54,492 bases of DNA from a virus. Positions 7,721 through 14,695 of the stretch are shown here, in pieces (position 1 is the stretch's first letter; each line of letters begins with the position of its first letter). The position numbers were made by a program, and so were the translations under genes. The stretch spans positions 1 through 54,492 of IMG/VR virus record IMGVR_UViG_3300035670_000271. One strand, 5' to 3'. The notes beneath the pieces were generated by a model. It saw only the letters and a list, made by a program, of their open reading frames with translations. It had not been told where the DNA came from and ran no database searches.

Positions 7721-9031
7721 TTAGCGGATTTCTTTCCATTGGATTGCCGCCCTGACGGAGCTGTCACTGGTTGACGTCCTAATCGCCGCAATCGTCAAAA
7801 TGTCTGACGTCCCCGTGCGACGCAAGGAGAGAATAGTCTTGCCGAGCAGTCCTGATACTTGTGTCAGGCTATTCCGCCCCGTCGCCAAAAAATCAGAGAA
7901 AATCACGGTTCCCCCGCTCACGACAGTGGCGGCGGTATCAACGTCCATTCCACTTGTCGCGCCAACTGATGCGAAATTCGCGCCAATGAGGGTCGGTCGG
8001 TATAAAATGACATACCTGATCGGGTTATCCCCTGTCACGGTAAACCCGTCAGGCACGTAAAGCCCGCGATTCGTCAGGCTGTTGAATGTGGCGGATGGGC
8101 GGATGGACATAATGGGGATAAGCGTCGTGCTGACAGTCTTTGCTCCTGTTCCTGTATCGGCTGACCGCTGAAGCCCTGGTAACGATCTCAGGTCAAGACC
8201 ACCCTCACTCTTGACGGTCGCGCAAATCGCCCGCATGGTTGCCGAGGCATTCGCGGCAAGGCGATAGCGCAGGCCGATGGCATTGGACGTGTCACCGTAG
8301 CCCATCTCAGCATACGTGTATGTCGCATCGTTGTAAATCCTCCAAAAGATAGGGAGCGTCGGCGTCTGCCAATAGCCCGTTGCCCGAATATTGTCATTAT
8401 AAATCTCATGAAGAGGAACTGGGGAGCCATTTCTCACAAGCGCGAATCTGATGCGCCCAACTTTCAGGCTTTGAAAGTCAATGCTCAAAATCTGAGAGGT
8501 TGACCAATCAACATCAGATACGCTATTTTTGTTCCAGACGCTTTGCGCGTATGTGGTTTCTGTCGTTGACCCGCTAATGGACGTGCGTAGAAACAAAAAC
8601 GCGATTCCGGTTCCGATGTCTGCGTTGTCAAGCGTTCCTGTAATGTCAATGAGGGCGCTGTTCCCTGGAGTGTATGGAATGTCATAACTATAGAGCGCGG
8701 CGCTTGTGCCGTTGGTCACTTCGGTCGTTGCTAACACGACATCCCTGGCGTTCGCGTTGTGTGTGACTGTCGCGTTGCCTGATTTCACTTCGTCGATGAT
8801 GTCTGGCTGTTTCCCATAGATAAACTCGACATCTAACCGCTGTCCCGTATCAGAGACGCGCTGACGTCCGAAGGCATCCAGGTTGAGGCTGTCTGGCGTC
8901 GTTGACTGGATGCTGTTGGTAGTTGCGTCATAAATGTTATTCAGGATAACATTGTCTGGATAATTTGACCCAAAAATAACAATGACGGGAATGGTGAGAA
9001 TACAAAGTGATACAAGTGCAAATTTTTTCAT
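7721..9031 (-). CDS. Exported or virion protein of unknown function with signal-like N-terminus
   Basis: A 436-residue protein with an N-terminal hydrophobic stretch after MKKF (ALVSLCILTIPVIVIF), which reads as a signal peptide or membrane anchor. The mature part is beta-rich, with LDAFGRQRVSDTGQRLD near residue 50, a short motif often seen at the start of phage structural proteins. The C-terminal half is low-charge and threonine/serine-rich. It is last in the RemA-led operon, ending 18 bases before the terminator. It could be a surface decoration or fibre; function unknown. Confidence 0.6.
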   Translation of the reverse strand: MKKFALVSLCILTIPVIVIFGSNYPDNVILNNIYDATTNSIQSTTPDSLNLDAFGRQRVSDTGQRLDVEFIYGKQPDIIDEVKSGNATVTHNANARDVVLATTEVTNGTSAALYSYDIPYTPGNSALIDITGTLDNADIGTGIAFLFLRTSISGSTTETTYAQSVWNKNSVSDVDWSTSQILSIDFQSLKVGRIRFALVRNGSPVPLHEIYNDNIRATGYWQTPTLPIFWRIYNDATYTYAEMGYGDTSNAIGLRYRLAANASATMRAICATVKSEGGLDLRSLPGLQRSADTGTGAKTVSTTLIPIMSIRPSATFNSLTNRGLYVPDGFTVTGDNPIRYVILYRPTLIGANFASVGATSGMDVDTAATVVSGGTVIFSDFLATGRNSLTQVSGLLGKTILSLRRTGTSDILTIAAIRTSTSDSSVRAAIQWKEIR

Positions 9032-9041
9032 GGCTGCCTCC

Positions 9042-10121
9042 TTATGGCAATGCGCTAAAGTCTATCAATGTTGCTGTTTTCGTTGTGCCTAAACTATTCG
9101 TGATTTTGATCATAATATCCCCGTCATCTCCGCTTCCCGATCCGTCGCTTTGCCACATGATATGACTGTTGTTTGGCGGGGCTGCCGGGTCTGATGAGAG
9201 TGCTGTTTTGACGATGGCGTTGATATTGTGAGAGGCGTCAAAATATCCGTTGACGCTATTCCATACCAGAATTTGCCCTGATGTCGTCAAGGGGGTTCCA
9301 TCGACATCGTCAAGCTCTGTGAGCCGAGAGGAGAACGTCGGGCGCGTGACGAGCGTCCCGTTTTGGTGGGCATGCACAACAACAGCGATGCGAATGCGTC
9401 GGTCTGGCGCTTCCGGCTCAACGTTGGTCAGATACCCCGCTGTTGTCGGAGAGATATACAAAATATCGCCATCATGCCACGTCTCTCCATACGGGGTTCC
9501 GGTCGTGTCAAACCCTCGCGTCTTCCCGAACCATGTGACTTTCCCGCTTTCCCCATTGTCAAGCCCCTCTGTCAGAATGCCCATCGTATATGAAGGATGC
9601 AGTGACCCATCTGCGATAGCGGGCTGTATTAACAGCCTGCCAGAGTTGCCGGTTGTGCCTGCGAACATAACGGGCGTTCCGTCTTCAATTCGCGTCCCTG
9701 TGTGATTCGCGCCCTCGAAAAACATCTCCTGACCGACCTGGAGAATGACATCAGCCGCCACGCGAAGATTGCATGTCTGCTCTGCATCATTCCACCAAAG
9801 CGTTCCAACCGGTTCGTTTCCGCTCTCAACATAGGCAGTGTCAAGGGTTATCGCGCCGACCGCATTGACATCATGCCCCTTCATGTCTATGTCTGTGTCA
9901 ATGGTGTGTGCGGCAACGCTCCATTCACGATTGTCAAGCTGCGCATGGTCACGAGTCAACCGACTTGTAACAGTTCCGTCCTGGTTATCGGTGAGACTGC
10001 CATCCTCAAACTCTATCGTGTGGATAAGCAGGCTCGGATCACCATCAGCTTCTTTCACTCGGATAGGATACCCGGCATTGACGCGGGTTGTGTGTGTGCC
10101 ATGAACTTGATGCGTTGTCAT
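9042..10121 (-). CDS. Putative tail fibre / virion appendage protein
   Basis: A 359-residue protein, starting by ATGA overlap with the RemA-like gene. It contains a modular beta-rich pattern: LWWNDAEQTCNLR (a motif common in phage appendage and tail-fibre trimers), a central domain with FEGANHTGTRIEDGTPVMF, and a C-terminal LTELDDVDGTPLTTSGQILVW segment that resembles the collagen-free fibre linker found before receptor-binding tips. Host attachment is the likely role. Its separation from the main tail cluster is unusual. Confidence 0.6.
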   Translation of the reverse strand: MTTHQVHGTHTTRVNAGYPIRVKEADGDPSLLIHTIEFEDGSLTDNQDGTVTSRLTRDHAQLDNREWSVAAHTIDTDIDMKGHDVNAVGAITLDTAYVESGNEPVGTLWWNDAEQTCNLRVAADVILQVGQEMFFEGANHTGTRIEDGTPVMFAGTTGNSGRLLIQPAIADGSLHPSYTMGILTEGLDNGESGKVTWFGKTRGFDTTGTPYGETWHDGDILYISPTTAGYLTNVEPEAPDRRIRIAVVVHAHQNGTLVTRPTFSSRLTELDDVDGTPLTTSGQILVWNSVNGYFDASHNINAIVKTALSSDPAAPPNNSHIMWQSDGSGSGDDGDIMIKITNSLGTTKTATLIDFSALP

Positions 10122-10375
10122 TGACGTTCTTCCCTCATTTTTTCAAGGATTAGCAAAGGAGAATGTGCTGACAAAATACACTTGCCGCCACAAATGAAAA
10201 TAAGGCTTTGCGTCTTGCTGCCATGCGTCGCGTCAATGATATTGTGGTCAAGATACATATCATTAACGTATCGTTTGATAGGGCGGGCGCTCTCCTGCCC
10301 TGCCGCGCAAAATCCAATGACAGCATCCACACGAAAAAAATCATTGGTTCCAAAATCAATATATCGTGGACTCAT
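10118..10375 (-). CDS. RemA/DUF370-family DNA-binding protein
   Basis: An 85-residue protein starting at ATG 10375 after GGGGAG. Residues 3-14 (PRYIDFGTNDFF) and the core RPIKRYVNDMYLDHNIIDATHGSKT, followed by a strand and ILSAHSP, align by eye with the RemA (YlzA, DUF370) family, whose hallmark is APIKR, then IDAT-G-RT and VILSA. RemA of Bacillus is a ring-forming DNA-binding activator of matrix genes. Here it is the first gene of a three-gene operon with its own strong promoter, so a role as transcription or genome-organising factor for virion genes is possible. Family call fairly secure, function inferred. Confidence 0.75.
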   Translation of the reverse strand: MSPRYIDFGTNDFFRVDAVIGFCAAGQESARPIKRYVNDMYLDHNIIDATHGSKTQSLIFICGGKCILSAHSPLLILEKMREERQ

Positions 10376-10427
10376 AAGGGCACTCCCCAAAAATAGAACG
10401 TCACGGATAAATTGTTTCTATGTGAAT

Positions 10428-10456
10428 AGGATAGCAAGAGAATATTATCTTGTCAA
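10428..10456 (-). promoter_or_regulatory. Promoter of the RemA-like operon
   Basis: TTGACA at 10456-10451, 17-base spacer, TATCCT at 10433-10428. About 50 bases of leader follow before GGGGAG and the ATG at 10375. A good sigma-70-type promoter. Confidence 0.8.
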
Positions 10457-10561
10457 GACTTTTGTGTTTTTTTTCATTTTCGTTTAGAGAAAACGCCTAA
10501 TATTAAAAGCCGAGAGCGCAATGTAAAAAAAATATGGTGAGATTCACTCAGTCAAGCAAAC

Positions 10562-10599
10562 AAAAAATCTCCCTACACATCCGAGACATGTGTAGGGAG
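10562..10599 (-). terminator. Intrinsic terminator of the early operon
   Basis: On the minus strand, a perfect 12-bp stem (CTCCCTACACAT with ATGTGTAGGGAG) around a 7-base loop is followed by A and six T. It ends transcription coming from the dUTPase side. Confidence 0.9.
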
Positions 10600-10838
10600 A
10601 CAGCCGTTGAAAAAAGCTTATGAAGTTGTGTGTGATGTCATGAGGAGTGTCTGCGGGTTATGGGATTTTGTCAAGATTTTTTTGCATGACGTGGCCGATT
10701 TTATGCGAGGCTTTGGCGGTCTGAATCGCTCGCGCTACCTGCTTCTCTCACAAGGCCGAATCTGTGAGTTGACGAAACTGTTCATGGGGGGACTCTGCCA
10801 CACACGGCGTTTCGTGTCAAGAAAAAATCTGCTAAAAT

Positions 10839-11345
10839 TTACACGCCGGTGCTCCCAAAACCCCCCGCCCCGCGCTCCGTCTTGCCGACTTCGCCCCACT
10901 CGACCTCTATGAGGGGGATAGACGAAAACACGAGTTGCGCGATCCGGTCACCGGGGTACACGACAAAGCGGCTGGCGTCGCGTGTCTTGGCTTCCTCCGG
11001 CCCATAGCAGATCACGTCAATGAGGTAACGGATTCTATCTATCCACGTGGCCCGGCGGCCATTCCTGAGCAAGATGAAGATTTCTCCTCGAAAATCGCTG
11101 TCTATCGTGCCCGGACTGTTCGCCACGAAAATATTCCTGAGCGCCAGCCCAGAGCGTGATCTGACTTGCGCCTCTAATCCGTTCGGCATCTCGCACGATA
11201 AACCCGTCGGAATCATGGCGACCCGTCCAGGATTAATGACAACCGGTTCTTCTAACGCGGCGTATATATCCAGCCCGGCGCTGCCTGTCGTGGCGCGACG
11301 TGGCAACATGGCGAGGCTGTTGAGTTTTTTTAAGATGATTTTCAT
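10839..11345 (-). CDS. dut: dUTP diphosphatase with an inserted segment
   Basis: A 168-residue trimeric dUTPase, hydrolysing dUTP to dUMP to keep uracil out of DNA. All five motifs are visible: I AGLDIYA (23-29), II RSRSGLA (62-68), III GTIDSDFRGEI (79-89), IV GDRIAQLVF (about 130-138), and V RGAGGFGSTG at the C-terminus. Between III and IV there is an extra segment of about 26 residues (WIDRIRYLIDVICYGPEE and following) that ordinary dUTPases lack; phage dUTPases with inserts at this point can have regulatory roles. Motif III has Phe where Tyr is usual. Ribosome site GGGGGG precedes ATG 11345. Confidence 0.93.
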   Translation of the reverse strand: MKIILKKLNSLAMLPRRATTGSAGLDIYAALEEPVVINPGRVAMIPTGLSCEMPNGLEAQVRSRSGLALRNIFVANSPGTIDSDFRGEIFILLRNGRRATWIDRIRYLIDVICYGPEEAKTRDASRFVVYPGDRIAQLVFSSIPLIEVEWGEVGKTERGAGGFGSTGV

Positions 11346-11359
11346 GGCTTCCCCCCGTC

Positions 11360-11396
11360 AAAAAAATGCCCGCCAACATCCACGATGCAGGCGGGC
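11360..11396 (-). terminator. Intrinsic terminator upstream of dUTPase
   Basis: Minus strand: stem GCCCGCC with GGCGGGC, 15-base loop, then A and seven T. It lies between the 368-residue gene and dUTPase, so dUTPase expression depends on read-through or antitermination. A second hairpin (CATCCCTGT/ACAGGGATG) lies just upstream without a T run. Confidence 0.8.
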
Positions 11397-11478
11397 GATA
11401 TACAATACATAGCACGTTCTAAAGGGTCATCCCTGTGACTTTCGACAGGGATGAGACTCTCATGGGTGGGGAAATATG

Positions 11479-12585
11479 TCAAGAAATTTTTACCGCTTCT
11501 TTTGCATATTCCAGCGCGTCGGCTGACCGATGCCGCTGCCATGCGCCTTTTGAAAATGCAAACCTGAACCCATGTTTTTTCAAGTAGGTTATTACTGCGG
11601 CAGATGGTTTCCCCGGAAAGAAAATCTGAACTCGGTTGTCTTCGACGGAATCCTTGATCGTCACGTCTCCGAAGGTTTCTTCTTTTGTGACGTCTTTCGC
11701 CTTTCGCTCCAATTCCGCCAACCGGCCTTTCAGACGTCTGATTTCGGCGTTGTTATTCGTGAGCTTATACGTTTGGAAGCCTTGTTTCTCGTAAGTGTAT
11801 CGCGGATGCAACATGGAGTAAATGGCGTCATCTGTGAATCCTTGCGCCTTGAGTTCATCCGCTTTCTGTTCATCGGTTTTTTTCTTGCCGCGACAAATGG
11901 CGTTCGCCGCTTTCATCCTTTCCTGGACTCTCTCAAGTGTGTCGATTTTCTGACGCAGTTTGTCCAGCACGTCCTTATCGTCTGACGAAATCACATGCGA
12001 ATGTTTCGGGTTGAACTGTTTGTCCAGCCTCTCCCGTGATTTCTTTTGCCACTTGACCCACGTGTCAAGGTGGTTGCCTGCCCACCGTGACAGCTTCTCT
12101 GCTCGACGGACGGGGAAATTTGACGGGCCGGAAATCGCGCTGCTCATCAGATTGGCGTGGCTGTTCAGGTAACACCACATCAGCGAGAGATATTTTTTCC
12201 GATAGGTTTCCAGCGCCGCGACTAACGTGGGGCGGTTGTCGTCATTGACCAGTTTGCTAAAATATTCGTCAAGTTCTTCCATTTCAACACAATATCCCTC
12301 AGCGTAGAGATACCCCCGCCGTTCTGGTGTCCAGCTTGTTCCGTTATGGCAGGCATTCGCCCGCTGAATGTCCACGTCATTGTAATGATAGTTGATAAGG
12401 TTCGGCGTCACGGGCAGGAAGTCTTCTTCCCGCCCCTCGTATCTATCGCCCGCGCCGTTCTTTGCGACGACCTGCCCGTCAAGCATGTCCACGATAACAA
12501 GCGTATCTGTCAACGCTTTTGTGCTGTCAAGATACCGGTTCACTGGCTTGATGTTTTTTCCTCTGACCATTTGGTTGATTTGCAT
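11479..12585 (-). CDS. Early protein of unknown function with a GKP..GFR..AWQR C-terminal motif
   Basis: A 368-residue protein preceded by GGAGAG. Residues 1-190 hold no known catalytic motif but many aromatic and charged positions (NSHANLMSSAISGPSNFPVRRAEKLSRWAG is the most distinctive stretch, here given in part only). Residues 225-310 form a coiled coil. The last 50 residues (VQIFFPGKPSAAVI, then KHGFRF and GAWQRH) match the C-terminal module found in DUF3560-like phage and plasmid proteins. Function unknown; its place in the early operon and the module suggest DNA metabolism or a defence-related role. Confidence 0.65.
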   Translation of the reverse strand: MQINQMVRGKNIKPVNRYLDSTKALTDTLVIVDMLDGQVVAKNGAGDRYEGREEDFLPVTPNLINYHYNDVDIQRANACHNGTSWTPERRGYLYAEGYCVEMEELDEYFSKLVNDDNRPTLVAALETYRKKYLSLMWCYLNSHANLMSSAISGPSNFPVRRAEKLSRWAGNHLDTWVKWQKKSRERLDKQFNPKHSHVISSDDKDVLDKLRQKIDTLERVQERMKAANAICRGKKKTDEQKADELKAQGFTDDAIYSMLHPRYTYEKQGFQTYKLTNNNAEIRRLKGRLAELERKAKDVTKEETFGDVTIKDSVEDNRVQIFFPGKPSAAVITYLKKHGFRFAFSKGAWQRHRSADALEYAKEAVKIS

Positions 12586-12599
12586 GTTCTTCTCTCCTT

Positions 12600-12803
12600 T
12601 TATAATCCTAACTGTTTTCTGGCCCAGGTTGTCGCGCCTTTCAATGTTTTATGCTCTGCCCGTCGCCGCCCGGCGATAAATTCCCCGCGATCATCAAGAT
12701 AGATGCACGTTTCAAAGGTTCCGCCTTGAGTCCACTGACTTGTCAACGCGACTAAATTGCCTTGTCTGGCTACTTCTTTATTGAGGATTCTTATGTCTTT
12801 CAT
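12600..12803 (-). CDS. Small early protein of unknown function
   Basis: A 67-residue basic protein (MKDIRILNKEVARQGNLVAL) with a strong ribosome site AAGGAGAG. It opens the operon driven by the promoter at 12857-12885. The C-terminus HKTLKGATTWARKQLGL is helical and basic, possibly DNA binding. No family recognised. Confidence 0.7.
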   Translation of the reverse strand: MKDIRILNKEVARQGNLVALTSQWTQGGTFETCIYLDDRGEFIAGRRRAEHKTLKGATTWARKQLGL

Positions 12804-12856
12804 GTTCTTCTCTCCTTGTTAAAAATTAAGAATTTCTTTTCCCGTTAAGTGAGTAT

Positions 12857-12904
12857 AAGATAAAATAATGCGCTTCTAAAGTCAAGAAAAAAGTGACTTT
12901 AGAA
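12857..12904 (-). promoter_or_regulatory. Early promoter with palindromic operator
   Basis: Minus-strand TTGACT at 12885-12880, 17-base spacer, TATCTT at 12862-12857, followed by ATACTCAC. The -35 lies in a perfect 11-bp inverted repeat: TTCTAAAGTCA (12874-12884) and, nine bases on, TGACTTTAGAA (12894-12904). The same core with the same 9-base spacing occurs at two other early promoters. Confidence 0.8.
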
Positions 12905-12978
12905 TGAGAAAAAGAATGAATTTTAGGAAGAATATGGCTTGAATTGACTGATTGACAAGGAGTTTCCGCCGTAAGGAT

Positions 12979-13731
12979 TTACAGCGAAATAGGATTGGAG
13001 AGAAGTTGTTTTTTCTTCCGCACGAGCGTCCTCATATCAATTCCTGTCAGGTGGTTGATTTCCTCAACCGTTTTCTCTCGGAATAGCTGACACATGACGC
13101 CTGACAATTCTTCTCGCGTCTCGATTTTAAACCCATAGAGCGGCTGTAGGCGCTCGACAATCCTGGTAAAAGTACACGCGAACCAGACTGACCGCACGAC
13201 GGGAATGCCTGCGCCGCGCCATATATACGAGAGTGTCTGATAATTTTCATCCAGCAAGAGGGCGACCTCATGGACGGTGTAGCCCATCGCATGAAATGTA
13301 TGGAACGCCCGATGTACATCGGATTCAATCGTCGCGTTCATGTCCGGGCAGTCGTCAGCGGGGGATGTGAACGCCATTGAGTCAAACGGTTTCATGTGTA
13401 GCGCGATGACTTTTGCGCGAAGCCTGCGCATGATGACGTCATGTACACGGGAGCGCACGTCTTTTGCGACGGTTTCCAGCGTTCCTGCTCGAAATCTCGC
13501 TAATACATCGCGTCGGGAAAGCCGCTGACGTTGCGCAAAATTACAGAGGGATGTATATCTATAGCCCCTGACCACAATGTCGCGCCTTTGCATGTACTCT
13601 TCAATCTCGTCGGCGCTCATGCCGTCCCGGTAACAATCGAAGACTGTCATGGGGCGGAAGTGATGATGCAGCGCGAAGGCCGTCATGGACGGGAAGCCGC
13701 CAATCGGGACGGATTTATTGAACTTGTGCAT
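12979..13731 (-). CDS. Putative DNA-binding regulator with helix-turn-helix segments
   Basis: A 250-residue basic protein (MHKFNKSVPIGGFPSM) that overlaps the upstream HTH repressor gene by 17 bases and has a GGTGAGAG ribosome site. Several segments look like helix-turn-helix units: around residues 145-165 (YTVHEVALLLDENYQTLSYI) and the C-terminus (TVEEINHLTGIDMRTLVRKK). Being co-transcribed with a small repressor suggests a role in the early genetic switch, for example an activator or second repressor. No named family recognised. Confidence 0.6.
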   Translation of the reverse strand: MHKFNKSVPIGGFPSMTAFALHHHFRPMTVFDCYRDGMSADEIEEYMQRRDIVVRGYRYTSLCNFAQRQRLSRRDVLARFRAGTLETVAKDVRSRVHDVIMRRLRAKVIALHMKPFDSMAFTSPADDCPDMNATIESDVHRAFHTFHAMGYTVHEVALLLDENYQTLSYIWRGAGIPVVRSVWFACTFTRIVERLQPLYGFKIETREELSGVMCQLFREKTVEEINHLTGIDMRTLVRKKKQLLSNPISL

Positions 13732-13981
13732 CGGCTCTCACCTTCAGCATGATTCTCTCCCGTTTTGACGGCGATAATTCGCCGAACCACTCCAACGCCC
13801 GCGCCGCAAGAAGTGGCATCTGGCGTTCTCCGGTGTCCCACCGCCGAACCAGTCCAGGGCTGACGCAGAGCAGTCGCGCTACATCGACGTATTTCATTTG
13901 CTGAGACTGCAAAAACGCTTGTATAGCCTTGACGGTATCGTCAAGACTGAGATATTGTTTGATTCCTTGTTTCTTTTTCAT
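13715..13981 (-). CDS. Small Cro/CI-like HTH regulator
   Basis: An 88-residue protein starting MKKKQGIKQYLSLDD at ATG 13981. An earlier in-frame ATG at 13999 lies upstream of the predicted transcription start and lacks a ribosome site. The helix-turn-helix is MKYVDVARLLCVSPGLVRRWDTGER, seen here at residues about 30-54 (core: DVARLLCVSPGLVRRW), followed by ALEWFGELSPSKRERI. The promoter -10 is 7 bases before the ATG, predicting a leaderless message, as for lambda cI from PRM. It is the best candidate for the protein reading the shared early operators. Confidence 0.75.
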   Translation of the reverse strand: MKKKQGIKQYLSLDDTVKAIQAFLQSQQMKYVDVARLLCVSPGLVRRWDTGERQMPLLAARALEWFGELSPSKRERIMLKVRADAQVQ

Positions 13982-13988
13982 GTTTCTA

Positions 13989-14028
13989 CTAATACTCATC
14001 CCGTTGTGAAAGTCAAGAAAAACGTGAC
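13989..14028 (-). promoter_or_regulatory. Promoter of the HTH regulator with operator
   Basis: Minus strand TTGACT at 14016-14011, 16-base spacer, TATTAG at 13994-13989, 7 bases, ATG. On the plus strand GTCA (14012-14015), nine bases, TGAC (14025-14028) repeats the spacing of the operator at 12.88 kb. Confidence 0.65.
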
Positions 14029-14056
14029 AGAAATTATCTTTTTTTTGACTTTCACA
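14005..14056. repeat. Inverted repeat upstream of the HTH regulator
   Basis: TGTGAAAGTCAA (14005-14016) and TTGACTTTCACA (14045-14056) are perfect 12-bp inverted copies separated by 28 bases. One copy covers the -35 of the regulator promoter. Likely a pair of binding sites for a dimeric repressor that can loop. Confidence 0.7.
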
Positions 14057-14104
14057 TGAATATTGACAAAGTTATCTCTTTCTTTTTCAACACGTTACGT
14101 GTTT

Positions 14105-14368
14105 TTATCCCGCTCTATTTGGCAGCGTGTCAATGCCTTTGGACGCATACCATTCTGCGGAATACACGATCTGTTCCGGCGTAGGCTGCGGTTGTAGCGT
14201 TGACGTAAAAACTGGCATGGCCGGACGTCCTGGCTGAATCACACGGTCATAGCAGGCGCGACAATAGAAGCCGCTGGGTTTGCGCTCGGAATACACTAAG
14301 CCGAGCGAGCGCCGCGCAAAGAGTTGCTGACAGCCCTGACATCTGTGCTGAGTTTTGAAATATCTCAT
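14105..14368 (-). CDS. Small zinc-finger-like protein
   Basis: An 87-residue protein with two CxxC pairs, CQGC (residues 10-13) and CRAC (36-39), spaced as in a treble-clef or zinc ribbon. It is preceded by GGAGGCG. The second half is proline-rich. It lies between the HTH regulator and the origin-like region. Function unknown; a nucleic-acid-binding accessory protein is plausible. Confidence 0.65.
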   Translation of the reverse strand: MRYFKTQHRCQGCQQLFARRSLGLVYSERKPSGFYCRACYDRVIQPGRPAMPVFTSTLQPQPTPEQIVYSAEWYASKGIDTLPNRAG

Positions 14369-14404
14369 TATAAAGTTTCGCCTCCGTTGTTTTTGCGTCC
14401 AATC

Positions 14405-14627
14405 TGTTGCAAGGTTGTATGAACAAGGTTGAAATGTTGTAAAGTCATTATTTTATCATTATTTATCTCTATGCGCTCTAACAACCTACAACCTTTTTTC
14501 TTATGTTACTCCTTATATACCTACTATTACCCATTACTATACCATTTTATATATTTTTAGTAATATAGGTTGTAAGGTTGCTTAAAGCACCTGATAGCAG
14601 TCGACTACAACCTCCTGCAACCTCAGA
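14405..14627. other. Candidate replication origin with AGGTTGNA iterons
   Basis: The 327-base gap 14369-14695 has no gene but at least eight copies of a short unit, AGGTTGTA/AGGTTGCA or its complement TACAACCT/TGCAACCT, in both orientations. They cluster at 14405-14436, 14480-14493, 14567-14582 and 14605-14625, around a strongly AT-rich core (14500-14565). The region lies directly downstream of the helicase gene. Iterons plus an AT-rich unwinding zone next to replication genes are typical of plasmid and phage origins. Confidence 0.6.
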
Positions 14628-14695
14628 AATAGCTAAAATGGTTGAATGTGAAAAAAAAGATTTCGCTAAATATTCTCATTTTATTGTATGTTTTA

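Larger units (their letters stand above)
10376..10838. other. Intergenic region between dUTPase and RemA operon
   Basis: Apart from the promoter at 10428-10456 and the terminator at 10562-10599, I see no convincing gene. The minus strand of 10600-10838 carries two TTGACA boxes with poor -10 partners (10674-10646 and near 10808), so a short untranslated RNA ending at the terminator is possible. The open plus frame here begins with TTG and runs antisense into dUTPase. Confidence 0.6.

Noticed and set aside
10607-10912. Plus-strand open frame MKKAYEVVCDVMRS
   Set aside because: It begins with TTG, has no ribosome site, and its second half is antisense to dUTPase. Treated as chance.
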